Assembly (NCBI GenBank): GCA_000431775.1
Contig: FR888190.1
Coordinates: 1-27,225, forward strand
Source of the DNA: Clostridium sp. CAG:413
Lineage (GTDB): Bacteria > Bacillota > Clostridia > Oscillospirales > Acutalibacteraceae
Direction of reading: 5' to 3'
Length of the DNA: 27,225 nt
The notes under the pieces were generated by a model that did no database searches, was not told the DNA's origin, and saw only the letters and a list, made by a program, of their open reading frames with translations. This document shows, piece by piece, positions 21,780 through 27,225 of this stretch. Made by a program: the position numbers and the translations under genes. The first letter of the stretch is position 1; every line of letters starts with the position of its first letter.

Positions 21780-24608
21780 TTACCTCTTCAAGATATCTTT
21801 AAGATACTTACCTGTATACGATCTCTCGCATTCGGCGACCTCCTCCGGGGTGCCGGTCACGACTATCTCGCCGCCGCCGTTGCCGCCCTCGGGACCGAGG
21901 TCGATTATATGGTCCGCTGTCTTGATAACGTCGAGATTGTGCTCTATCACTATCACCGTGTTGCCGTTGTCAACAAATTTTTGCAGCACATCTATTAGGC
22001 GGTGAACGTCCGCCGTGTGCAGACCCGTTGTCGGTTCGTCGAGGATATACGCGGTCTTGCCCGTCGAATGCCTTGACAGCTCCGTTGCCAGCTTCACTCG
22101 CTGGGCTTCGCCGCCCGAGAGGGTGGTCGCCGACTGACCGAGCTTAACATAGCCGAGCCCGACGTCATAGAGAGTTTTGATCTTGCGGTAGATCTTCGGG
22201 ATATTCTCAAAGAAATTCATCGCTTCCTCGACGGTCATTTCAAGGATATCGTGGATATTCTTGTCCTTATATCTGACCTCAAGGGTCTCCCTGTTGTATC
22301 TCTCGCCCTTGCAGACCTCGCAAGGGACATATATATCGGCGAGGAAGTGCATCTCGATCTTCACAATGCCGTCGCCCTGGCAGGCTTCGCAGCGCCCGCC
22401 CTTAACGTTGAATGAGAAGCGGTTCGCCTTGTAGCCTCGCTTTTTCGCGTCGGTCGTCGAGGCGAAAAGATCGCGGATATCGTTGAATACTCCCGTGTAG
22501 GTGGCGGGATTTGAGCGGGGAGTCCTGCCGATGGGGGATTGGTCGATGGTTATCACCTTGTCGAGGTTCTCAAGTCCCGTTATCGAGTCGAAGCTGCCGC
22601 TTATCTTGTGCGCTCCGTTCAGCTCGTTTGCAAGGTGCTTATTGAGGATCTCGTTGACGAGCGAGGACTTTCCGCTGCCCGATACGCCCGTCACGCAGAT
22701 GAATTTGCCGAGCGGGAATTCAACGTCGATATTCTTCAGATTATTTTCCTTTGCGCCGTGGACGGTCAGCACCTTGCCGTTGCCCGCCCTGCGCTTCTCG
22801 GGCACGGGTATGAATCGCCTGCCGCTCAGGTATTGACCCGTTATAGAGCGCTCGCAGTTGATTATGTCGTCGACCGTGCCGGCCGCGACTATCTCGCCGC
22901 CGTGGATGCCCGCACCGGGACCGACATCGACAATATAATCCGCGGCTCTCATCGTATCCTCGTCATGCTCAACGACTATCAGGGTGTTGCCTATATCGCG
23001 CAGATGGCGCAGGGTCGAGAGCAGCTTTTCGTTGTCGCGCTGATGCAGGCCGATGCTCGGCTCGTCAAGGATATAGAGCACGCCCATGAGCGACGAGCCT
23101 ATCTGTGTCGCGAGCCTTATACGCTGGGCTTCGCCGCCCGAGAGGGTGGCAGAGGCTCTTGCAAGGTCAAGGTAATCGAGGCCCACGCTCGACAGGAACG
23201 AAAGGCGGCTCTTTATCTCCTTGATTATCATCTCGGCTATCATGCTCTCGCGCTCGGTCAGCACAAGGGAGTCAAGAAATTTCAGCTCCTCGGCTATTGA
23301 TTTCTCGGTGAATTCCGCTATATTTATGCCGCCGACGGTCACGGCGAGCGACTCTTTTTTGAGTCTTGCGCCGCCGCATTCTGGGCATTTCGTTATCGAC
23401 ATTATCGACTCTATCTCCGAGCGGGAGTATTCGCTGGTCGTCTCTCTGTATCGGCGCTCGACATTGTTGATAACACCCTCAAAATCGGTCATATAAGTGC
23501 CGCTGCCGTATTCGTTGCGGCGCTCGAGCTTTATCTTTTTGCCCTTTGTGCCGTAAAAAAGCACATCCTTTGCCTGCTTTGAGAGCTTGTTGAACGGCGT
23601 TTCAAGCGAGAAACCGTAAGCTGCGGCCAAGCCCTCATAATACATCTGAGCTATCGTGCCGCCGTCGGAGACCGACCAGCCGCTCGCCTTTATTGCGCCC
23701 TGACGGATAGAGAGGTTGCCGTCGGGCACGAGCAGATCGGGGTCGACCTTCATAAATGTGGCAAGGCCGAGACACTTGGGGCACGCGCCGAAAGGATTGT
23801 TGAACGAGAACGAGCGCGGCTCAAGCTCCTCGATGTTGACTCCGTGCTCTGGGCAGGCGTAATTGAGCGAATAGAGCTTCTCTTCGCCGCCGATGACGTC
23901 CACCAGCAGCAGCCCGTCCGTCAGACCGACCGCCGTCTCAATGGAATCCGCAAGGCGTGAGCGTATGCCGTCCTTTATCACAAGGCGGTCGACTATGACT
24001 TCTACATTGTGTTTAATATTCTTTTCGAGCTTAATTTCTTCGGAAAGGTCGTAGGTTATCGAGTCGATACGAACACGGGCAAAGCCGCTCTTGCGGACGC
24101 TCTCAAGCTCCTTGACAAATTCGCCCTTTTTGCCTCTTGCGATGGGCGCCATTATCTGTATCCTCGTGCCCTCGTCGAGCGAAAGCACGTCGGCGGTTAT
24201 ATCGTCCACCGTCTGGCGGGATATCTCACGGCCGCAGACGGGGCAGTGGGGGATGCCTATGCGGGCATAGAGCAGGCGCAGATAATCATATATCTCCGTG
24301 ACCGTGCCGACGGTCGAGCGGGGGTTCTTTGAAGTGGTTTTTTGGTCGATCGATATGGCGGGGGAGAGCCCCTCGATAAGCTCCACGTTGGGCTTCTCCA
24401 TCTGCCCGAGAAATTGGCGGGCATAGGAGGAGAGGGATTCAACATATCTGCGCTGACCCTCGGCGTATATCGTGTCAAAGGCGAGCGAGGATTTGCCCGA
24501 GCCGGAGAGACCCGTGAATACCACGAGGCTGTCCCTCGGTATGGTGACGTCCACATTTTTAAGGTTGTGTTCCTTTGCGCCCTTGACCGTAAGAAATTTT
24601 GAAGCCAT
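21780..24608 (-). CDS. uvrA: Excinuclease ABC subunit A
   Basis: This 942-residue UvrA is the damage-sensing ATPase of nucleotide excision repair and works with UvrB on bulky DNA lesions. It has two ABC-type ATPase modules: Walker [10 protein letters not shown] near residue 33 and GVSGSGKSS near 640, each with an LSGGEAQR signature. Zinc-binding cysteines are seen in CPVCGRE, CPKC, CPEC, CEAC and CEVC. Length and domain order are normal. It starts 2 bases after the uvrB stop (TAA-CA-ATG), with its SD (GAGG) inside uvrB. There is no ordinary terminator behind it: repeat copy 3 follows within 14 bases. It is the last sure gene of a LexA-box operon. Confidence 0.98.
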   Translation of the reverse strand: MASKFLTVKGAKEHNLKNVDVTIPRDSLVVFTGLSGSGKSSLAFDTIYAEGQRRYVESLSSYARQFLGQMEKPNVELIEGLSPAISIDQKTTSKNPRSTVGTVTEIYDYLRLLYARIGIPHCPVCGREISRQTVDDITADVLSLDEGTRIQIMAPIARGKKGEFVKELESVRKSGFARVRIDSITYDLSEEIKLEKNIKHNVEVIVDRLVIKDGIRSRLADSIETAVGLTDGLLLVDVIGGEEKLYSLNYACPEHGVNIEELEPRSFSFNNPFGACPKCLGLATFMKVDPDLLVPDGNLSIRQGAIKASGWSVSDGGTIAQMYYEGLAAAYGFSLETPFNKLSKQAKDVLFYGTKGKKIKLERRNEYGSGTYMTDFEGVINNVERRYRETTSEYSRSEIESIMSITKCPECGGARLKKESLAVTVGGINIAEFTEKSIAEELKFLDSLVLTERESMIAEMIIKEIKSRLSFLSSVGLDYLDLARASATLSGGEAQRIRLATQIGSSLMGVLYILDEPSIGLHQRDNEKLLSTLRHLRDIGNTLIVVEHDEDTMRAADYIVDVGPGAGIHGGEIVAAGTVDDIINCERSITGQYLSGRRFIPVPEKRRAGNGKVLTVHGAKENNLKNIDVEFPLGKFICVTGVSGSGKSSLVNEILNKHLANELNGAHKISGSFDSITGLENLDKVITIDQSPIGRTPRSNPATYTGVFNDIRDLFASTTDAKKRGYKANRFSFNVKGGRCEACQGDGIVKIEMHFLADIYVPCEVCKGERYNRETLEVRYKDKNIHDILEMTVEEAMNFFENIPKIYRKIKTLYDVGLGYVKLGQSATTLSGGEAQRVKLATELSRHSTGKTAYILDEPTTGLHTADVHRLIDVLQKFVDNGNTVIVIEHNLDVIKTADHIIDLGPEGGNGGGEIVVTGTPEEVAECERSYTGKYLKDILKR

Positions 24609-24610
24609 TG

Positions 24611-26569
24611 TTATTTACCTCGCTTGAGTTTTTCTATCTTGTCACGCAGGTATGCGGCGTGCTCGAATTCGAGTATCTTTGCCGCAGCCTTCATCTCGGC
24701 GGTCAGACGTATTATCATCGCCTCGCGCTCCTTCTTGCTCAGCTTTGAGAGCGATTTGTCGTCGCCGCTCTTGGAGGATATCTCTATCACGTCGCGGACA
24801 TCCTTAACTATCGTTTTTGGCACGATGCCGTGCTCCTCGTTATACCGCATCTGCTTCTCGCGGCGGCGGTTGGTCTCGGTTATCGCTCTCTCCATTGACG
24901 GAGTGACGCTGTCGGCGTACATGATGACCTTGCCCTCGGCGTTCCTCGCCGCACGGCCTATGGTCTGTATCAGCGACGTTTCGGAGCGCAGGAAGCCCTC
25001 TTTATCCGCGTCGAGGATGGCAACGAGCGAGACTTCGGGGATGTCAAGCCCCTCGCGCAGCAGGTTTATGCCGACCAATACGTCGAATTCGCCGAGCCTC
25101 AGCCCGCGGATTATCTCCATTCGCACTATCGTGTCCACATCGTGGTGCATATAACGCACCTTGATGTCGAGATTCTCAAGGTAGGCGGTCAGATCCTCCG
25201 CCATGTGTTTGGTGAGCGTGGTGACAAGCACCCTTTCGCCCTTGGCGGCGCGCTCATTTATCTCGGATACAAGGTCGTCTATCTGACCCTCCACGGGGCG
25301 CACGGATATCTCGGGGTCGAGCAGCCCCGTCGGCCTGATGACCTGCTCCGCAATGCGTGAGCTCTTTTCACGCTCGAATTCGCCGGGTGTGGCGCTGACA
25401 AATATCTTCTGCCCCGTGCGCTCGTAGAATTCGTCAAAGGTCAGCGGGCGGTTGTCGTATGCGGAGGGCAGGCGGAAGCCGAAGTTGATAAGGCTCTCTT
25501 TGCGCGCCCTGTCGCCACCGTACATAGCCCTGACCTGCGGCAGAGTGACGTGCGATTCATCCACAAACAGCAGGAAATCGTCGGGGAAGTAGTCAAGAAG
25601 CGTGAACGGCGCGGAGCCGGGAGCCCTGCCGCTCATAACGCGCGAATAATTCTCAATGCCCTTGCAGAAGCCCGTTTCACGCAGCATCTCTATATCGTAT
25701 TCGGTGCGCTGCTTTATGCGCTGAGCCTCGAGCAGCTTGCCCTCACTCTCGAATTCCTTGACTCTCTCAAGCATCTCGGCGTAGATGAGGGATATGGATT
25801 TCTCCATTTTGTCGGGCGAAATGACATAGTGGGAGGCGGGGTATATCGCGGCGTGCGAAAGCACGCTTTTCACCTGACCGGTGAGGGCGTTTATCTCGCT
25901 GATGCGGTCTATCTCATCGCCGAAGAACTCGACCCTGATGGCGTTTTCGTTTGAATAAACAGGGAATATCTCCACCACGTCGCCGCGGACTCTGAATTTA
26001 TTTCGGCTGAAATCAATGTCGTTGCGCTCGTATTGTATCGACACGAGCTTGTCAATCAGCTCGTCGCGGCTCTTTTCCATGCCCGTTCGCAGCGAAATGA
26101 CCATGCTACGGTAATCTATCGGGTCGCCGAGGGTGTATATGCAGGATACGCTCGCCACGATTATAACGTCCCGCCGCTCAGAGAGGGCGGAGGTCGCCGA
26201 ATGGCGCAGCTTATCTATCTCGTCGTTCACCGCCGAGTCCTTTTCGATATAGGTGTCTGTCGTCGGTATATATGCCTCGGGCTGATAATAATCATAGTAT
26301 GATACGAAATATTCGACCGCATTCTCAGGGAAGAATTCTCTGAATTCCGAGCAGAGCTGAGCGGCGAGAGTTTTATTGTGAGCCAAAACGAGGGTAGGGC
26401 GGTTGAGGTTCGCTATAACATTCGCCATGGTGAAGGTCTTGCCAGAGCCGGTGACGCCGAGCAGGGTCTGCTCCGAGAAGCCCCTGTTTATCCCGTCCGT
26501 GAGCGCCTCTATTGCCTGAGGCTGATCGCCCGTGGGCTTATATTTTGAAACCAGCTTGAATTTGTCCAT
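24611..26569 (-). CDS. uvrB: Excinuclease ABC subunit B
   Basis: This 652-residue UvrB is the helicase-like damage-verification subunit loaded by UvrA; it recruits UvrC for incision. Walker [10 protein letters not shown] is near residue 40, the beta-hairpin region [12 protein letters not shown] is near 92-103, and helicase motifs include FVDESH (DEAD-like), TIGRAARN and [13 protein letters not shown]. The C-terminal UVR motif ([12 protein letters not shown]) that binds UvrC is intact. The ATG at 26569 follows GAGG by 7 bases and lies 18 bases after the upstream LURP-one-related gene. It is translationally coupled to uvrA. Confidence 0.98.
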   Translation of the reverse strand: MDKFKLVSKYKPTGDQPQAIEALTDGINRGFSEQTLLGVTGSGKTFTMANVIANLNRPTLVLAHNKTLAAQLCSEFREFFPENAVEYFVSYYDYYQPEAYIPTTDTYIEKDSAVNDEIDKLRHSATSALSERRDVIIVASVSCIYTLGDPIDYRSMVISLRTGMEKSRDELIDKLVSIQYERNDIDFSRNKFRVRGDVVEIFPVYSNENAIRVEFFGDEIDRISEINALTGQVKSVLSHAAIYPASHYVISPDKMEKSISLIYAEMLERVKEFESEGKLLEAQRIKQRTEYDIEMLRETGFCKGIENYSRVMSGRAPGSAPFTLLDYFPDDFLLFVDESHVTLPQVRAMYGGDRARKESLINFGFRLPSAYDNRPLTFDEFYERTGQKIFVSATPGEFEREKSSRIAEQVIRPTGLLDPEISVRPVEGQIDDLVSEINERAAKGERVLVTTLTKHMAEDLTAYLENLDIKVRYMHHDVDTIVRMEIIRGLRLGEFDVLVGINLLREGLDIPEVSLVAILDADKEGFLRSETSLIQTIGRAARNAEGKVIMYADSVTPSMERAITETNRRREKQMRYNEEHGIVPKTIVKDVRDVIEISSKSGDDKSLSKLSKKEREAMIIRLTAEMKAAAKILEFEHAAYLRDKIEKLKRGK

Positions 26570-26587
26570 TCTCCGACCTCGCTTTGA

Positions 26588-27070
26588 TCAGTTTGACGAG
26601 CTGTTTGCCGCCGCCATGCAGGCGTCGATGACCAGCACAACGCAGAGAGCGTTCAATTCGTCCGCGTCGTTTGCAATGCTTATCTCATATGCGTCGCCGA
26701 GGGTGAACCACTGCTTCGACACAGAGGCGATGACCTCGGCTCCGTTCATAACGGTGTATTCATGCGCCCAGAAGTCACCCTCAACTCTCCAGCCGAGGCC
26801 GTTCACGGCGTATTCATGCCGCAGAAATGTGAATTGCTTCACAACCTCGGCAATATTACGGCCGTTGACGGCGATATAATACTTCGGCAGGAATGTTAAC
26901 AGCTTCTGCTGAATGAAGGCTATCTCGCCCCCGAGCAGGTCATAGATATGCAGCTTTTTGCCGAGCGAAAATACCTCACCCCTGACATGGTAGCGGTCGC
27001 TGCCGTCGGGATTATATACGGTGAATTTGTCTCCCCACGAGAAAATATGTTGTTTGAGATAAAGCTCCAT
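26588..27070 (-). CDS. LURP-one-related (YxjI-like) protein
   Basis: This 160-residue cytoplasmic protein matches the LURP-one-related (LOR, formerly DUF567) family, which has a tubby-like beta-barrel fold around a C-terminal helix. Typical marks are the start MELYLKQHIFSWGDKFTVYN, repeated short beta strands (VRGEVFSLGKKLHIYD, GGEIAFIQQK, FLPKYYIAVNG), the WRVEGDFWAHEYTV segment and a hydrophobic C-terminal helix (LNALCVVLVIDACMAA). The family's biochemical role in bacteria is unknown; related scramblases and plant LOR proteins suggest lipid or ligand binding, which is weak guidance. GAGG lies 7 bases before ATG. It is the first gene of an operon with uvrB (18-base gap) under a LexA-box promoter, so it is probably DNA-damage inducible (inference). 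Confidence 0.87.
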   Translation of the reverse strand: MELYLKQHIFSWGDKFTVYNPDGSDRYHVRGEVFSLGKKLHIYDLLGGEIAFIQQKLLTFLPKYYIAVNGRNIAEVVKQFTFLRHEYAVNGLGWRVEGDFWAHEYTVMNGAEVIASVSKQWFTLGDAYEISIANDADELNALCVVLVIDACMAAANSSSN

Positions 27071-27089
27071 ACAAAAACCTCACTCTGTT

Positions 27090-27101
27090 GAACAAATGTT
27101 C
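27090..27101 (-). promoter_or_regulatory. LexA (SOS) box
   Basis: GAACAAATGTTC matches the Gram-positive LexA/DinR core GAAC-N4-GTTC exactly, with only the outermost flanking bases off. It lies about 7-18 bases downstream of the predicted transcription start, where LexA binding would block initiation. Control of uvrBA by LexA is well established in Firmicutes. Confidence 0.85.
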
Positions 27102-27114
27102 TGATTTTGAATTG

Positions 27115-27143
27115 ATTATATCACAAGGTTTTAAAAAATGCAA
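27115..27143 (-). promoter_or_regulatory. Promoter of the LOR-uvrB-uvrA operon
   Basis: On the minus strand, TTGCAT (27138-27143), a 17-base spacer and TATAAT (27115-27120) form a good sigma-A promoter, next to the LexA box. Confidence 0.82.
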
Positions 27144-27179
27144 GATGTATATTGAGGGATTTTAAAAAGAATACCGACA

Positions 27180-27210
27180 AGGGCGGCCTCAGATAAAGCT
27201 AAGCCGCCCT
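27180..27210. terminator. Hairpin at the right edge of the window
   Basis: AGGGCGGC (27180-27187) pairs perfectly with GCCGCCCT (27203-27210) around a 15-base loop. It has no clean T-run on either side within the window. It is probably the terminator of a gene beyond the edge, but that cannot be confirmed. Confidence 0.4.
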
Positions 27211-27225
27211 GTAAAAAGTCCTTTG

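Noticed and set aside
22539..23300. 253-codon plus-strand ORF inside uvrA
   Set aside because: Shadow of uvrA; no SD or family match.

Overview
This 27.2 kb window looks like the chromosome of an anaerobic Gram-positive bacterium of the class Clostridia, probably a gut member of the Oscillospiraceae/Ruminococcaceae. This is inference from several signs: strong GGAGG ribosome sites, sigma-A promoters of the TTGACA-17-TATAAT type, a Firmicutes-type LexA box, a membrane-anchored PrsA-like foldase, a flavodiiron protein, and GC-rich third codon positions. The first ~0.9 kb is visibly more AT-rich than the rest and holds a GrpB-family gene broken by one in-frame stop.

Layout, left to right. (1) 222-746: grpB-like pseudogene with its own promoter. 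(2) 947-4645: a divergent sugar cluster. Two TIM-barrel sugar isomerases/epimerases lie on the minus strand; a Gfo/Idh/MocA oxidoreductase and glucosamine-6-phosphate deaminase (nagB) lie on the plus strand. A 12-bp perfect palindrome sits on the plus-strand promoter. (3) 4657-4858: a compact unit with promoter, SD, 23-codon ORF and terminator. (4) 4894-8348: tight operon metG-tatD-PHP phosphoesterase, each junction separated by one base. (5) 8432-12368, minus: family I.5-like secreted lipase, RluA-type pseudouridine synthase, then a PrsA-like parvulin foldase with its own promoter. (6) 12606-15499: two divergent exported hydrolases, a metallo-beta-lactamase-fold protein (minus) and a PHP-domain protein (plus). 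(7) 15551-16120: TetR-family regulator with a UUG start. (8) 16267-19194, minus: DUF1624-like membrane acyltransferase, Mrp/ApbC Fe-S ATPase and seryl-tRNA synthetase. (9) 19370-21090: GtrA-like membrane protein and flavodiiron protein fprA. (10) 21151-21766: a DUF559 endonuclease-like gene bracketed by three copies of a multi-hairpin repeat. (11) 21780-27070, minus: LURP-one-related (YxjI-like) gene, uvrB and uvrA, behind a promoter carrying a LexA-type SOS box.

Most of the window is housekeeping: translation, DNA repair, Fe-S assembly, protein folding and O2/NO detoxification. The accessory content worth a second look is the repeat-bracketed DUF559 gene, the SOS-linked LURP-one-related gene, the sugar cluster, the 23-codon ORF and the group of exported hydrolases. 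I did not find an unmistakably new defence or mobile system. No rRNA gene, complete tRNA gene, CRISPR array, insertion sequence or recognisable riboswitch was seen. No gene-free stretch exceeds 300 bases; the longest are the promoter and terminator gaps listed below.
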